64,000 bases of DNA from Enterobacter kobei. GTDB taxonomy: Bacteria > Pseudomonadota > Gammaproteobacteria > Enterobacterales > Enterobacteriaceae. Where the stretch lies: contig NZ_CP017181.1 of the NCBI RefSeq assembly GCF_001729765.1, positions 4,650,001 through 4,714,000 on the forward strand, written 5' to 3'. Every line of letters begins with the position of its first letter. Within the stretch, counting starts at the first letter, position 1. The position numbers were made by a program, and so were the translations under genes. This document shows positions 29,558 to 40,807 of this stretch, in pieces. Below the pieces are notes generated by a model, which had not been told where the DNA came from, did not search any database, and worked only from the letters and a program-made list of their open reading frames with translations.

Positions 29558-30661
29558 TTACTTAGTTAATGTTGTGTTTTTGCCACTGTTACGACGCATC
29601 CTGCGCTTAAGACGTTTAATGAATCGCGCGACTTTCCATGCGCGCTTAATGCAGTAGCCATAGAGAGAAAAAGCAAGCAAGAACAATACCAACATAGCCC
29701 ACTCAGGCACAAAATGTGTATATTCCGCCGTCACACCAATCCCCGCTAGAATAGCAGCCGCCAGTGTAATTAGCACAAATGCCTGCCGGGAAGTGAATCC
29801 GGCTCGCATGATCAAATGATGAATGTGCTGACGGTCAGCAGAGAAAGGGCTCATCCCTTTACGAAGCCGGCGATACATAATGGCGACCATATCCATTAAC
29901 GGGATGGCAATAATCCACAATGCCGTTACAGGACTAATGGGATGCACGTCACCCTGAGTGGTTTCCAGCAAGATCCAAATGATAGTAAAGCCGATGAACG
30001 TGCTACCCGCATCGCCCATGAATACTTTGTAGCGTCGACCCAGTGCGCCAAGATTTAACATGATATATGGCAGGATCGCCGCAATCATGGCAAAACACCA
30101 CATAGCCAGGCTGTATTGCCCGTCGAACCATAAAATGAAACCTATTGCGGCAAATGAGACGCAGGACAGTCCTCCCAGCAATCCATCAATACCGTCAACC
30201 ATGTTAAATGCGTTAATCGCAACCCACACAGCAAAAAGCGTCAGGAAATAACCGAATGGGCCGAGCTCCATCTCCCAGAGGCCAAAAATATAGCCCAGGC
30301 TACTCAGGTGCAACTTTGCGAATGTCATCATGGTGATGGCTACAGCAGCCTGAACGAAGGCACGGATCTTGACGCTAATGTCATAACGATCGTCAAGAGC
30401 GCCGACCACGACGAGAACGGTTGCACATGCCAGGTACAACCGGGCGTGGGGAATGTAATAATCAGCTATTGCAAAAGTGAAGCAGATACCTGCAAAAACA
30501 GAAATCCCCCCAACCAGAGGGATCATGCCTTGATGCCGCTTACGGAAGTTAGGTTTATCCACTAATCCCAGGTATTTTGCCACCTTACGAGCCAGAAACA
30601 AAAAGCAGGTGGTAAATAAGAAAATACTGGTTAGTTCAGTAAACGTATCAAGTAGGTTCAC
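29558..30661 (-). CDS. wecA: WecA, UDP-GlcNAc:undecaprenyl-P GlcNAc-1-P transferase
   Basis: Starts both ECA and many O antigens. Eleven predicted membrane helices; catalytic DDRYD at about 90-94, FNMVDGIDG at about 153-161, and HIHH near 279. I chose a GTG start (30659-30661) giving 367 residues, the E. coli length, with GAGA upstream. A TTG six codons upstream would lengthen it. It is the first gene of the wec operon, 223 bases after the rho stop on the same strand. Confidence 0.95.
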   Translation of the reverse strand: MNLLDTFTELTSIFLFTTCFLFLARKVAKYLGLVDKPNFRKRHQGMIPLVGGISVFAGICFTFAIADYYIPHARLYLACATVLVVVGALDDRYDISVKIRAFVQAAVAITMMTFAKLHLSSLGYIFGLWEMELGPFGYFLTLFAVWVAINAFNMVDGIDGLLGGLSCVSFAAIGFILWFDGQYSLAMWCFAMIAAILPYIMLNLGALGRRYKVFMGDAGSTFIGFTIIWILLETTQGDVHPISPVTALWIIAIPLMDMVAIMYRRLRKGMSPFSADRQHIHHLIMRAGFTSRQAFVLITLAAAILAGIGVTAEYTHFVPEWAMLVLFLLAFSLYGYCIKRAWKVARFIKRLKRRMRRNSGKNTTLTK

Positions 30662-30790
30662 AATGGATGTTCTCAACAAATGTTAGTCAAGGAAGTATAA
30701 CCATCAAGGCGCTGAGCCTGAAGTTATAAAGCAAACCTCTTACAATTCCATTTGCTTATTATTCAAGCTATTAATGTTTTTACTGTGCGA

Positions 30791-30819
30791 ATTATCTTAT
30801 TGTCGCACTGACCGGTCAA
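30791..30819 (-). promoter_or_regulatory. wec operon promoter
   Basis: -35 TTGACC (30814-30819), 17-base spacer, -10 GATAAT (30791-30796), about 130 bases before wecA. It follows the rho terminator, so the ECA operon has its own promoter. Confidence 0.65.
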
Positions 30820-30852
30820 AATTGGGAGTAGATGGTACTAGCGTATAATCCA

Positions 30853-30886
30853 TAAAAGAAAAACGCCACGTAAAAACGTGGCGTTT
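30853..30886 (-). terminator. rho terminator
   Basis: AACGCCACG, loop TTTTTA, CGTGGCGTT on the minus strand, then a T-rich run, 17-50 bases after the rho stop. Confidence 0.92.
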
Positions 30887-30902
30887 ACAGGCTTTATTTA
30901 CG

Positions 30903-32162
30903 TTACGAGCGCTTCATCATATCGAAGAAATCGTCGTTCGTTTTGGTCATCGCCAGTTTGTTAATGAGGAATTCCATTGCGTCGATTTCACCCATTGGAT
31001 GGATGATTTTGCGCAGGATCCACATTTTCTGCAGCTCTTCCTGGGTAGTGAGCAGCTCTTCTTTACGGGTACCGGAACGGTTGTAGTCGATTGCCGGGAA
31101 GACGCGTTTTTCAGCGATCTTACGAGAAAGGTGCAGTTCCATGTTACCTGTACCTTTAAATTCTTCGTAAATCACTTCGTCCATTTTGGAGCCGGTATCG
31201 ATCAGCGCCGTTGCGATGATGGTCAGGCTGCCGCCCTCTTCGACGTTACGTGCCGCACCGAAGAAGCGTTTCGGACGGTGCAGGGCGTTGGCGTCCACAC
31301 CACCGGTCAGTACTTTACCGGAAGCCGGAACCACGGTGTTGTAAGCACGTGCCAGACGGGTAATGGAGTCGAGCAGGATGATCACGTCTTTCTTGTGCTC
31401 AACCAGGCGTTTCGCCTTCTCGATAACCATTTCCGCGACCTGAACGTGACGAGAGGCGGGTTCGTCAAAGGTAGAAGCAACCACTTCACCTTTAACCAGA
31501 CGCTGCATCTCGGTCACTTCTTCCGGACGTTCGTCAATCAGCAGTACCATTAGTACGCAGTCCGGGTGGTTATAGGCGATGCTCTGCGCGATATTCTGCA
31601 GCAGCATCGTTTTACCCGCTTTTGGCGGTGCCACAATCAGACCACGTTGGCCGCGACCAATTGGCGATGCCAGATCCAGAACACGCGCGGTTAAATCTTC
31701 CGTTGAACCATTACCACGCTCCATGCGCAGGCGAGAGTTCGCGTGCAGAGGCGTTAAGTTCTCAAAGAGGATCTTGTTACGTGAGTTTTCTGGCTTGTCA
31801 AAGTTAACTTCATTGACTTTCAACAGCGCAAAGTAGCGTTCACCCTCTTTAGGAGGACGAATCTTACCTGAAATGGTGTCACCAGTGCGGAGGTTGAAAC
31901 GGCGGATTTGGCTGGGGGATACGTAGATGTCGTCAGGGCCGGCGAGGTAGGAGCTGTCTGCAGAGCGGAGGAAACCAAATCCGTCTTGCAATATCTCCAA
32001 CACACCGTCGCCAAAGATATCTTCGCCACTCTTAGCATGCTGCTTCAGGATGGCGAAAATGATGTCCTGCTTGCGCATACGAGCCTGGTTTTCCAGCCCC
32101 ATATTTTCGCCGAGAGTGATCAGCTCAGAAACCGGCGTATTCTTTAATTCGGTAAGATTCAT
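30903..32162 (-). CDS. rho: Transcription termination factor Rho
   Basis: Hexameric RNA-dependent ATPase that ends transcription. The start [15 protein letters not shown] gives 419 residues, the E. coli length. RNP1-like DGFGFLR is at 60-66, and the P-loop is APPKAGKT near 178-185; the Q- and R-loop regions follow and the C-terminus is FDMMKRS. The 344-base leader is long, as in E. coli, where Rho represses its own gene. The first 24 codons of the longer frame are not conserved. Confidence 0.99.
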   Translation of the reverse strand: MNLTELKNTPVSELITLGENMGLENQARMRKQDIIFAILKQHAKSGEDIFGDGVLEILQDGFGFLRSADSSYLAGPDDIYVSPSQIRRFNLRTGDTISGKIRPPKEGERYFALLKVNEVNFDKPENSRNKILFENLTPLHANSRLRMERGNGSTEDLTARVLDLASPIGRGQRGLIVAPPKAGKTMLLQNIAQSIAYNHPDCVLMVLLIDERPEEVTEMQRLVKGEVVASTFDEPASRHVQVAEMVIEKAKRLVEHKKDVIILLDSITRLARAYNTVVPASGKVLTGGVDANALHRPKRFFGAARNVEEGGSLTIIATALIDTGSKMDEVIYEEFKGTGNMELHLSRKIAEKRVFPAIDYNRSGTRKEELLTTQEELQKMWILRKIIHPMGEIDAMEFLINKLAMTKTNDDFFDMMKRS

Positions 32163-32506
32163 AATGGTGTGGGTTCTTAAACTCGGGGTGATTCTCGAAC
32201 TTAATGTTGTGAATGGTATGGCAGGGTCATCCATGCCTGTTTAGCGGCCATCATCTCATGTCTGTTCGCTGTCTGGTCACAGGGAAAGAACGCAGAACTG
32301 AAACGACAAGACGGATTGAGTGACAAGCCCGGAATTTAGCCACTTCACGCACTGTTGATGTCAACAAGGGGAAGTATCGGGTAAAACAAGATTCAAACAA
32401 CAGATATGTTTAAAACGAAGTCATAGCTAACTTAGCACGACTTAAGCCGGGCGTCCAGAGTTCCACATCATTTAGCCGGGTGCTCTGGACGCGCAGCGGA
32501 GAAACC
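32163..32506 (-). promoter_or_regulatory. Long rho leader, no recognisable rhoL ORF
   Basis: The region between trxA and rho is 344 bases. It is nearly identical to E. coli in a core (CAATCCGTCTTGTCGTTTC) that in E. coli encodes part of the rhoL peptide. Here the reading frame has a TAA just before the core and no ATG with a ribosome site, so rhoL is not kept as a coding gene. It likely carries the rho promoter and the Rho-dependent attenuator. Confidence 0.5.
32451..32492. repeat. Inverted repeat downstream of trxA
   Basis: GCGTCCAGAG (32451-32460) and CTCTGGACGC (32483-32492) flank a 22-base loop. There is no T run. It may serve as a 3' stabiliser or processing stem of the trxA mRNA. Confidence 0.6.
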
Positions 32507-32836
32507 TTACGCCAGGTTAGCGTCCAGGAACTCTTTCAGTTGACCTTTGGACAGCGCGCCCACTTTGGTCGCCGCCACTTCGCCGTTTTTGAACAGCAGC
32601 AGGGTCGGGATGCCACGGATACCGTATTTTGGTGCGGTGCCCGGGTTCTGGTCGATGTTCAGTTTGGCAACGGTCAGTTTGCCCTGATATTCGTCAGCGA
32701 TTTCATCCAGAATCGGAGCGATCATTTTGCAAGGACCACACCATTCAGCCCAGAAATCGACGAGGATCAGCCCGTCAGCCTTAAGTACGTCCGTGTCAAA
32801 ACTATCGTCAGTCAGGTGAATAATTTTATCGCTCAT
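32507..32836 (-). CDS. trxA: Thioredoxin 1
   Basis: 109-residue disulfide reductase. The start [13 protein letters not shown] gives the family length; 25 codons upstream are not used. The active site WCGPC is at 32-36. It reduces cytosolic disulfides with TrxB and also is the T7 polymerase processivity factor. It is divergent from rhlB. Confidence 0.99.
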   Translation of the reverse strand: MSDKIIHLTDDSFDTDVLKADGLILVDFWAEWCGPCKMIAPILDEIADEYQGKLTVAKLNIDQNPGTAPKYGIRGIPTLLLFKNGEVAATKVGALSKGQLKEFLDANLA

Positions 32837-32980
32837 ATATAACTCCACAGGAATAAGCCTGGTACGTTGGTTTTGTCTACACCAACGACGTGTTGATGTC
32901 GCATTAACCAACTAAAGGTTGACTTTATTTCACCGGATACGCTTTCGTAAAGCAATAGTAAGCTGATATTCTACCACACT

Positions 32981-34246
32981 ATGAGCAAAACACATTTAAC
33001 AGAACAGAAGTTTTCCGACTTCGCCCTGCACCCAAAAGTGATTGAAGCCCTTGAAACTAAAGGGTTTCATAACTGCACGCCCATTCAGGCTCTCGCACTG
33101 CCGCTGACGCTGGCCGGTCGCGATGTTGCAGGGCAGGCGCAAACCGGTACCGGCAAAACGATGGCGTTTTTAACGTCAACGTTTCATTATTTACTTTCTC
33201 ACCCAGCGATTGCAGACCGCAAAGTTAACCAGCCGCGCGCGCTCATTATGGCCCCGACGCGAGAACTGGCGGTACAGATCCACGCAGACGCTGAACCCCT
33301 GGCACAGGCTACCGGTCTGAAGCTTGGCCTGGCCTATGGCGGTGACGGCTACGATAAGCAGCTGAAAGTGCTGGAAAGCGGCGTGGATATCCTGATTGGT
33401 ACCACTGGCCGTCTTATCGACTACGCCAAACAGAACCACATCAACCTCGGCGCAATCCAGGTTGTGGTGCTTGATGAAGCCGACCGTATGTACGATCTGG
33501 GCTTCATTAAAGATATCCGCTGGCTGTTCCGCCGCATGCCGCCGGCCAATCAGCGTCTGAACATGCTGTTCTCTGCCACCCTCTCTTACCGTGTGCGTGA
33601 ACTGGCGTTTGAACAGATGAACAACGCCGAATACGTGGAAGTCGAGCCTGAGCAGAAAACAGGTCATCGCATTAAAGAAGAGCTCTTCTATCCTTCTAAT
33701 GAAGAGAAAATGCGTCTGCTGCAAACGCTGATCGAAGAAGAGTGGCCGGACCGCGCCATTATCTTCGCAAACACCAAACACCGCTGTGAAGACATCTGGG
33801 GCCATCTGGCTGCAGACGGTCACCGTGTGGGCCTGCTCACTGGCGACGTTGCACAGAAAAAACGCCTGCGTATCCTCGACGAATTTACCCGTGGCGATCT
33901 CGATATTCTGGTCGCAACCGACGTGGCTGCGCGTGGCTTGCACATTCCTGCCGTTACGCACGTCTTTAACTATGATCTGCCGGATGACTGCGAAGACTAT
34001 GTACACCGTATCGGTCGTACCGGTCGCGCGGGTGCGAGCGGCCACTCAATCAGCCTTGCGTGTGAAGAGTATGCGCTGAATCTTCCAGCCATTGAGACGT
34101 ACATCGGTCACTCGATTCCGCAGAGCAAATACAATCCGGAAGCGCTGTTAAGCGAACTGCCGCCGCCTAAGCGTCTTACACGCCCACGCTCCGGCAATGG
34201 CCCGCGTCGTTCAGGCGCGCCGCGTAATCGTCGTCGTTCAGGTTAA
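32981..34246 (+). CDS. rhlB: RhlB, DEAD-box RNA helicase of the degradosome
   Basis: A 421-residue DEAD-box helicase. AQTGTGKT is at 53-60, VLDEADRM near 163, SAT and [10 protein letters not shown] follow. The C-terminal tail is basic and Arg/Pro-rich ([12 protein letters not shown]...), which contacts RNA and RNase E. gppA follows after six bases, so they form an operon. Confidence 0.98.
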   Translation: MSKTHLTEQKFSDFALHPKVIEALETKGFHNCTPIQALALPLTLAGRDVAGQAQTGTGKTMAFLTSTFHYLLSHPAIADRKVNQPRALIMAPTRELAVQIHADAEPLAQATGLKLGLAYGGDGYDKQLKVLESGVDILIGTTGRLIDYAKQNHINLGAIQVVVLDEADRMYDLGFIKDIRWLFRRMPPANQRLNMLFSATLSYRVRELAFEQMNNAEYVEVEPEQKTGHRIKEELFYPSNEEKMRLLQTLIEEEWPDRAIIFANTKHRCEDIWGHLAADGHRVGLLTGDVAQKKRLRILDEFTRGDLDILVATDVAARGLHIPAVTHVFNYDLPDDCEDYVHRIGRTGRAGASGHSISLACEEYALNLPAIETYIGHSIPQSKYNPEALLSELPPPKRLTRPRSGNGPRRSGAPRNRRRSG

Positions 34247-34252
34247 GAAAAT

Positions 34253-35737
34253 ATGCTCAGCTCCACCTCGCTTTATGCAGCAATCGATCTCGGTTCGAAT
34301 AGTTTTCATATGCTGGTTGTGCGCGAGGTGGCAGGGAGCATACAAACGCTGACGCGCATTAAGCGCAAGGTCCGCCTCGCGGCGGGCCTGAGCAGCGATA
34401 ATGTTCTCTCTCCCGAAGCCATGGAACGTGGCTGGCAGTGTCTGCGGCTCTTTGCAGAGCGTCTGCAGGATATCCCGCATGCCCAAATCACCGTGGTCGC
34501 CACCGCGACGCTCCGCCTGGCGGTTAACGCCGTGGATTTTATTGCCAAAGCGCAGGAAATCCTGGGGTGCCCGGTTCAGGTAATCAGCGGCGAAGAAGAA
34601 GCTCGCCTGATCTATCAGGGAGTTGCGCATACGACAGGCGGGGACGATCGCCGTCTGGTGGTAGATATCGGCGGTGCCAGTACCGAGCTTGTGACCGGTA
34701 CCGGCGCGCAGGCGACCTCGCTGTTCAGCCTGTCGATGGGCTGCGTAACCTGGCTTGAGCGTTACTTCGCTGACCGCAATCTGGGTAAAGAGAATTTCGA
34801 CGAGGCAGAAAATGCCGCGCGCGAAGTGTTACGTCCGGTGATGGACGAACTGCGCTACCACGGCTGGAAAGTGTGTGTCGGTGCGTCAGGTACCGTTCAG
34901 GCCCTGCAGGAAATCATGATGGCGCAGGGAATGGACGAGCGCATTACGCTTGCCAAGCTTCAGCAGCTTAAACAGCGCGCTATTCAGTGCGGACGCCTGG
35001 AAGAGCTGGAAATTGAAGGCCTGACGCTGGAACGTGCCCTGGTCTTCCCGAGCGGGCTCGCCATTCTGATCGCCATTTTCACCGAGCTGAACATCCAGTG
35101 TATGACCCTTGCCGGCGGCGCGCTGCGCGAAGGTCTGGTCTACGGGATGCTGCATCTTTCAGTGGATCAGGACATCCGCAACCGTACTTTGCGCAACGTG
35201 CAGCGTCGTTTTCTGGTTGATATCGATCAGGCTGGCCGCGTATCGCAGCTGGCCTCTCGCTTTGCCGATCAGGTCGCTAACGTCTGGGATCTTGACCCTC
35301 TGAGCCGCGATTTATTGCTGAGCGCTTGTGCTCTGCATGAAGTGGGGCTGAGCATCGACTTTAAGCAGGCCCCGGCTCATGCAGCCTACCTTGTGCGTAA
35401 CCTTGACTTACCGGGCTACACGCCCGCACAGAAAAAGCTGCTGGCAACGCTGCTGCTGAACCAGACCAACGCCGTTGATCTCTCCTCTCTTCATCAGCAA
35501 AACGCTGTACCGCCGCGCGTGGCCGAGCATCTGTGCCGCCTGCTGCGTCTGGCAATTCTGTTTGCCAGCCGTCGTCGTGATGATTTGCTGCCTGCGATTA
35601 ATCTGGTGGCCGATGATGAGAAGCTGACGCTGACGCTGCCGGAAAACTGGATTGATCATCACCCGCTCGGCGCAGAGATGATCGAGCTGGAGTGCCAGTG
35701 GCAAAGCTATGTGCACTGGGCACTGGAAGTAAAATAA
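34253..35737 (+). CDS. gppA: GppA, pppGpp 5'-phosphohydrolase
   Basis: A 494-residue protein of the Ppx/GppA family with an ASKHA fold: [12 protein letters not shown] near residue 9 and [10 protein letters not shown] near 143. It turns pppGpp into ppGpp and can also act on polyphosphate. The C-terminal part is an HD-type domain. It overlaps no gene and ends 13 bases before the REP downstream. Confidence 0.96.
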   Translation: MLSSTSLYAAIDLGSNSFHMLVVREVAGSIQTLTRIKRKVRLAAGLSSDNVLSPEAMERGWQCLRLFAERLQDIPHAQITVVATATLRLAVNAVDFIAKAQEILGCPVQVISGEEEARLIYQGVAHTTGGDDRRLVVDIGGASTELVTGTGAQATSLFSLSMGCVTWLERYFADRNLGKENFDEAENAAREVLRPVMDELRYHGWKVCVGASGTVQALQEIMMAQGMDERITLAKLQQLKQRAIQCGRLEELEIEGLTLERALVFPSGLAILIAIFTELNIQCMTLAGGALREGLVYGMLHLSVDQDIRNRTLRNVQRRFLVDIDQAGRVSQLASRFADQVANVWDLDPLSRDLLLSACALHEVGLSIDFKQAPAHAAYLVRNLDLPGYTPAQKKLLATLLLNQTNAVDLSSLHQQNAVPPRVAEHLCRLLRLAILFASRRRDDLLPAINLVADDEKLTLTLPENWIDHHPLGAEMIELECQWQSYVHWALEVK

Positions 35738-35750
35738 GAGAGTAAAATAT

Positions 35751-35780
35751 GCCGGGTGGCGCTGCGCTTACCCGGCCTGC
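35751..35780. repeat. REP element between gppA and rep
   Basis: One REP unit (GCCGGGTGGCG, then CTTACCCGGCCTGC) in the convergent gap. Confidence 0.85.
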
Positions 35781-35793
35781 AAGCCCTTCAAAC

Positions 35794-37818
35794 TCATCCC
35801 TTCTCTTTGGCTTTTGCCAGCATGGCGCGAATGTTTGCCACGTTCGCCTGGCCTTTGTGCATCCGCTCTTCAGCGGTAATCACCTTGCGCTCTTGTTCCC
35901 AAATCAGGTCGTCCTGCGGCAGTTCCAGCAGAAAACGGCTTGGCTCCGGGCGGACAAGCTCACCATACTGGCGGCGCTCTTTACACAGCGTGAACGTCAG
36001 CTCTTTCTGCGCACGGGTGATCCCCACATAGGCCAGACGCCGCTCCTCGTCGACGTTGTCTTCATCAATACTGCTCTGATGGGGCAGCAACCCCTCTTCC
36101 ATGCCGACCAGATACACATACGGAAACTCCAGCCCTTTTGACGCATGCAGCGTCATCAGCTGAACCTGATCAGCCTCTTCTTCGCTCTCGCCGCGCTCCA
36201 TCATGTCGCGCAGGGTAAAGCGAGTGACCACCTGGGTCAGGGTCATCGGCTCATCGATTTCCGAGCCTTCCAGCATTTCGGTCATCCAGCTGAACAGCTG
36301 GTTAACGTTTTTCATGCGCATCTCAGCCGCTTTCGGGCTGGCGGAGGTTTCGTACAGCCAGGATTCGTAATCAATACCGTGAATCAGATCGCGCACCGCC
36401 GCCACCGGCTCGCGCTCTGCAAGACGCTGCACTTCGCCAAGCCAGTGGGTGAATCGCGTTAACGAGTCGTAACCGCGCCCGGTCAGCGTCTGGCTTAGTC
36501 CCATATCGAAGCTGGCCGTAAACAGGCTTTTATTGCGGGTCATCGCCCATTCACCCAGCTTTTGCAGCGTCGCCGGACCGATTTCGCGCTTCGGCGTATT
36601 CACGATGCGCAGAAACGCGCTGTCGTCATCCGGGTTAGTGAGCACACGCAGATAGGCCAGCAGATCTTTAATTTCAGGCCGTGAGAAGAACGAGGTGCCG
36701 CCCGAGATTTTGTACGGTATGCGGTTCTGCATCAGCATCTTTTCAAAGACGCGCGACTGGTGATTACCGCGATAAAGGATCGCGTAATCTTTATATTCGG
36801 TTTTGTTGACGAAGTGGTGGGCAATCAGTTCGCCCGTCACGCGCTCCGCTTCATGTTCTTCATTGTTGGCGCTGAGCACTTTCAGCTCCGTGCCGTAGCC
36901 CAGCTCGGAGAACAGGCGCTTTTCAAATACGTGCGGGTTATTGGCAATCAGGATGTTTGCCGCCTTCAGGATCCGTCCGGAGGAGCGGTAGTTTTGCTCC
37001 AGCTTAATCACCTGCAGCGCGGGGAAGTCTTTACTCAGCAGCACCAGGTTTTGCGGACGCGCGCCGCGCCAGGAGTAGATCGACTGGTCGTCGTCGCCTA
37101 CCACGGTGAAACGGGCACGCTGGCCCACCAGAAGCTTTACCAGCTCGTACTGGCTGGTGTTGGTGTCCTGATATTCATCCACCAGCAGGTAGCGGATTTT
37201 ATTCTGCCAGCGCTCGCGCACCTCTTCATTTCGCTGTAAAAGCAGCGTCGGCAGCAGGATCAGGTCGTCGAAGTCCAGCACATTACACGCTTTCATGTGC
37301 GCATCGTACAGACCATAACAGTGGGCGAAGATCCGATCCCGTTCCCCTTTGGCGATCGCCGCAGCCTGGGCCGGGGTCATCAGATCGTTTTTCCAGTTAG
37401 AGATCGTCGAGATCAGCTGCTGCAACAGCACCTTGTCATCTTCTATCAGCCCTTCAGTGAGCTCTTTGAGTAATGCCACCTGGTCGGTGTCATCGAAAAG
37501 CGAAAAGTTGGATTTCATCCCCAGCGCGGCATACTCACGTTTGATGATATCCAGCCCCAGCGTGTGGAACGTGGAGATCATCAGCCCGCGCGCCTCTTTG
37601 CGCCCCAGCGTCTGGCCGACACGTTCTTTCATTTCGCGTGCCGCTTTGTTGGTAAAGGTGACCGCCGCAATGTGACGGGCCTGATAACCACAGCCACGGA
37701 TCAGGTGCGCAATCTTATTGGTGATGACGCGCGTTTTACCGGATCCTGCTCCCGCCAGCACCAGACAGGGTCCGGTGACAAATTCGACGGCTTGTTGTTG
37801 TCCGGGGTTTAGACGCAT
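35794..37818 (-). CDS. rep: Rep DNA helicase
   Basis: Superfamily 1A helicase that helps replication forks past bound proteins, 674 residues (673 in E. coli). Walker A AGAGSGKT at 22-29, DEYQDTN motif [15 protein letters not shown] motif [13 protein letters not shown] and VGITRA motifs. It is a paralogue of UvrD in this window, and its C-terminus is short without the Tudor tail of UvrD. It stands alone and is divergent from ppiC. Confidence 0.98.
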   Translation of the reverse strand: MRLNPGQQQAVEFVTGPCLVLAGAGSGKTRVITNKIAHLIRGCGYQARHIAAVTFTNKAAREMKERVGQTLGRKEARGLMISTFHTLGLDIIKREYAALGMKSNFSLFDDTDQVALLKELTEGLIEDDKVLLQQLISTISNWKNDLMTPAQAAAIAKGERDRIFAHCYGLYDAHMKACNVLDFDDLILLPTLLLQRNEEVRERWQNKIRYLLVDEYQDTNTSQYELVKLLVGQRARFTVVGDDDQSIYSWRGARPQNLVLLSKDFPALQVIKLEQNYRSSGRILKAANILIANNPHVFEKRLFSELGYGTELKVLSANNEEHEAERVTGELIAHHFVNKTEYKDYAILYRGNHQSRVFEKMLMQNRIPYKISGGTSFFSRPEIKDLLAYLRVLTNPDDDSAFLRIVNTPKREIGPATLQKLGEWAMTRNKSLFTASFDMGLSQTLTGRGYDSLTRFTHWLGEVQRLAEREPVAAVRDLIHGIDYESWLYETSASPKAAEMRMKNVNQLFSWMTEMLEGSEIDEPMTLTQVVTRFTLRDMMERGESEEEADQVQLMTLHASKGLEFPYVYLVGMEEGLLPHQSSIDEDNVDEERRLAYVGITRAQKELTFTLCKERRQYGELVRPEPSRFLLELPQDDLIWEQERKVITAEERMHKGQANVANIRAMLAKAKEKG

Positions 37819-37855
37819 AAATGATCACTCAATGAAAGTCAGGAGGGGAGAATAA

Positions 37856-38185
<330 letters not shown>

Positions 38186-38188
38186 AAA

Positions 38189-38264
38189 GCCGGGTGTCGG
38201 CTGCGCCTTACCCGGCCTACATTTTACGTGTTTGTAGGTCGGGTAAGCGAAGCGCCACCCGACG
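38189..38264. repeat. REP pair (BIME) between ppiC and ilvC
   Basis: Two REP units in opposite orientation (GCCGGGTGTCGG... and ...AGCGCCACCCGAC) in the convergent gap. Confidence 0.85.
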
Positions 38265-38270
38265 AGGTTG

Positions 38271-39746
38271 TTAACCCGCTACCGCGATACGCTTCATATC
38301 GGTCATGTAGCCACGCAGTTTGTGACCCACTTTCTCGATCTGGTGGCTGCGAATCGCTTCATTCACATCGCGCAGCTGCGCGTTGTCTACCGCACCTTCC
38401 GCAATCGCTTTGCCCAGATCGCCCGGTTGCAGGGTGGTCATGAACTCTTTCAGCAGCGGTACGCAGGCGTAAGAGAACAGGTAGTTACCGTATTCAGCGG
38501 TATCAGAGATAACCACGTTCATTTCGTACAGACGCTTACGGGCGATGGTGTTCGCGATCAGCGGCAGTTCGTGCAGAGATTCGTAGTAGGCAGACTCTTC
38601 GATGATGCCTGAATCCACCATGGTTTCGAACGCCAGCTCAACACCCGCCTTCACCATGGCGATCATCAGTACGCCTTTATCGAAGTACTCCTGCTCGCCA
38701 ATTTTGCCTTCAAACTGTGGTGCCGTTTCGAACGCGGTTTTGCCGGTCTCTTCACGCCAGGTCAGCAGTTTCTTATCGTCGTTCGCCCAGTCCGCCATCA
38801 TGCCGGAAGAGAATTCGCCGGAGATGATGTCGTCCATATGTTTCTGGAACAGCGGTGCCATGATGGTTTTCAGCTGTTCAGACAGAGCGTAAGCACGCAG
38901 TTTTGCCGGGTTGGACAGACGGTCCATCATCAGCGTAATACCGCCCTGCTTCAGCGCTTCGGTGATGGTTTCCCAGCCGAACTGGATCAGTTTTTCCGCG
39001 TAGGCCGGGTCGGTGCCTTCTTCCACCAGCTTGTCGAAGCACAGCAGAGAACCGGCCTGCAGCATACCGCACAGAATGGTCTGCTCGCCCATCAGGTCAG
39101 ATTTCACTTCGGCAACGAAGGACGATTCCAGCACACCCGCACGGTGGCCGCCGGTCGCCGCTGCCCATGCTTTGGCAATCGCCATGCCTTCGCCTTTCGG
39201 ATCGTTTTCCGGGTGAACCGCGATCAGGGTCGGTACGCCGAAGCCACGTTTGTACTCTTCGCGTACTTCCGTACCCGGGCACTTCGGTGCCACCATCACT
39301 ACGGTGATGTCTTTGCGGATCTGCTCGCCCACTTCAACGATGTTGAAGCCGTGGGAGTAACCCAGCGCAGCGCCGTCTTTCATCAGCGGCTGTACGGAAC
39401 GCACCACGTCAGAGTGCTGTTTGTCCGGGGTCAGGTTAACCACCAGATCCGCCTGCGGGATCAGCTCTTCGTAGGTGCCCACTTTGAAGCCGTTTTCGGT
39501 CGCTTTACGCCAGGAAGCACGCTTTTCAGCAATCGCTTCTTTACGCAGGGCATAAGAGATATCCAGACCGGAGTCACGCATGTTCAGGCCCTGGTTCAGA
39601 CCCTGTGCGCCACAGCCGACGATGACCACTTTTTTACCCTGAAGGTAGCTCGCGCCATCGGCAAATTCATCGCGCGCCATGAAGCGGCATTTGCCCAGCT
39701 GCGCCAGCTGCTGGCGCAAGTTCAGTGTATTAAAGTAGTTAGCCAT
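38271..39746 (-). CDS. ilvC: Ketol-acid reductoisomerase (class II)
   Basis: Makes 2,3-dihydroxy-isovalerate and -3-methylvalerate from acetohydroxy acids, with NADPH and Mg2+. It has 491 residues, the long class II form, with the duplicated C-terminal domain. The Rossmann motif [10 protein letters not shown] lies near residue 45. It is transcribed away from its activator ilvY, and E. coli expression needs IlvY and the acetohydroxy acid inducers. Confidence 0.98.
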   Translation of the reverse strand: MANYFNTLNLRQQLAQLGKCRFMARDEFADGASYLQGKKVVIVGCGAQGLNQGLNMRDSGLDISYALRKEAIAEKRASWRKATENGFKVGTYEELIPQADLVVNLTPDKQHSDVVRSVQPLMKDGAALGYSHGFNIVEVGEQIRKDITVVMVAPKCPGTEVREEYKRGFGVPTLIAVHPENDPKGEGMAIAKAWAAATGGHRAGVLESSFVAEVKSDLMGEQTILCGMLQAGSLLCFDKLVEEGTDPAYAEKLIQFGWETITEALKQGGITLMMDRLSNPAKLRAYALSEQLKTIMAPLFQKHMDDIISGEFSSGMMADWANDDKKLLTWREETGKTAFETAPQFEGKIGEQEYFDKGVLMIAMVKAGVELAFETMVDSGIIEESAYYESLHELPLIANTIARKRLYEMNVVISDTAEYGNYLFSYACVPLLKEFMTTLQPGDLGKAIAEGAVDNAQLRDVNEAIRSHQIEKVGHKLRGYMTDMKRIAVAG

Positions 39747-39826
39747 GGGTGATACCTCGTGATGTTGTGTGTCTTATTGTTCGGTTCGCGTTTCAGCGAG
39801 AATAGAACCACATTACAACAGGAAAT

Positions 39827-39846
39827 TTATTGCGGAAATTGATATA
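39827..39846. promoter_or_regulatory. Second IlvY operator, partial
   Basis: TTATTGCGGAAATTGATA has a left arm like the main operator and a weaker right arm, next to the ilvC -35 region. Assigned because E. coli has two tandem IlvY operators here. Confidence 0.4.
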
Positions 39847-39857
39847 TTCACAACGTC

Positions 39858-39878
39858 ATATTGCAATTTTTGCAATAT
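39858..39878. promoter_or_regulatory. IlvY operator (main)
   Basis: ATATTGCA, five bases, TGCAATAT: a perfect eight-base inverted repeat, the usual LysR T-N11-A type. It lies 20 bases before the ilvY start, suitable for autorepression of ilvY and activation of ilvC. Confidence 0.75.
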
Positions 39879-39898
39879 AAAAAGAGGGAGTGGAATCG

Positions 39899-40789
39899 GT
39901 GGATTTACGCGATCTGAAAATGTTTCTGCATCTGGCGGAAAGCCGTCACTTTGGCCGCAGCGCACGGGCGATGCACGTCAGCCCCTCCACGCTCTCGCGC
40001 CAGATACAGCGCCTTGAGGAAGACCTCGGCCAGCCGCTGTTTGTGCGCGATAACCGCACCGTCACGCTCACGGAAGCGGGTGAAGAACTGCGCCTTTTTG
40101 CCCAGCAGACGTTGCTGCAGTATCAGCAGCTACGGCACGCCATTGACCAGCAGGGGCCGTCGCTGTCCGGCGAGCTGCATATTTTCTGCTCCGTCACCGC
40201 CGCCTACAGCCATCTGCCGCCCATTCTTGATCGCTTCCGCGCGGCACATCCATCGGTTGAAATTAAGCTGACCACGGGCGACGCCGCCGACGCGATGGAA
40301 AAAGTGGTGACGGGCGAAGCGGATCTCGCCATTGCAGGGAAACCCGAAACGCTCCCGGGTGCGGTAGCGTTTTCAATGCTCGAAAATCTGGCGGTGGTAC
40401 TGATTGCCCCGGCGCTGCCCTGCCCGGTGCGAAACCAGGTATCGGTAGAAAAACCGGACTGGTCCACGGTGCCGTTTATCATGGCCGACCAGGGGCCAGT
40501 GCGCCGTCGCATTGAGCTGTGGTTCCGCCGACAAAAAATCAGTAACCCGTTGATTTACGCCACGGTCAGCGGTCATGAGGCGATGGTGTCGATGGTGGCG
40601 CTCGGCTGCGGCGTGGCGCTATTGCCGGAAGTGGTGCTGGAAAATAGCCCGGAACCGGTGCGCAATCGCGTGATGATTCTGGATCGCAGCGATGAGAAAA
40701 CGCCGTTTGAGCTTGGCGTGTGCGCACAAAAAAAGCGGCTGCATGAGCCGCTTATTGATGCGTTCTGGAAGATATTGCCCAACCATTGA
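39899..40789 (+). CDS. ilvY: IlvY, LysR-type activator of ilvC
   Basis: 296 residues from a GTG start (39899) that gives MDLRDLKMFLHLAESRHFG and has GAGGGAG eight bases upstream; the reading frame start three codons earlier lies too close to this ribosome site. The N-terminal winged HTH (about 1-60) and the co-inducer domain (90-290) are of LysR type. E. coli IlvY has 297 residues. It faces ilvA convergently with 18 bases between stops. Confidence 0.96.
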   Translation: MDLRDLKMFLHLAESRHFGRSARAMHVSPSTLSRQIQRLEEDLGQPLFVRDNRTVTLTEAGEELRLFAQQTLLQYQQLRHAIDQQGPSLSGELHIFCSVTAAYSHLPPILDRFRAAHPSVEIKLTTGDAADAMEKVVTGEADLAIAGKPETLPGAVAFSMLENLAVVLIAPALPCPVRNQVSVEKPDWSTVPFIMADQGPVRRRIELWFRRQKISNPLIYATVSGHEAMVSMVALGCGVALLPEVVLENSPEPVRNRVMILDRSDEKTPFELGVCAQKKRLHEPLIDAFWKILPNH

Positions 40790-40807
40790 AGTCGGGTTGC
40801 GCTCCGC

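Noticed and set aside
32279..32345. rhoL leader peptide gene
   Set aside because: The E. coli rhoL frame is closed by a TAA upstream of the conserved core, and no ATG with a ribosome site remains; a TTG start has no Shine-Dalgarno.
33191..34045. 284-codon open frame antisense to rhlB
   Set aside because: A shadow of rhlB; no family and no start signal.
38838..39752. 304-codon open frame antisense to ilvC
   Set aside because: A shadow of ilvC with His/Gln/Arg-rich composition and no start context.
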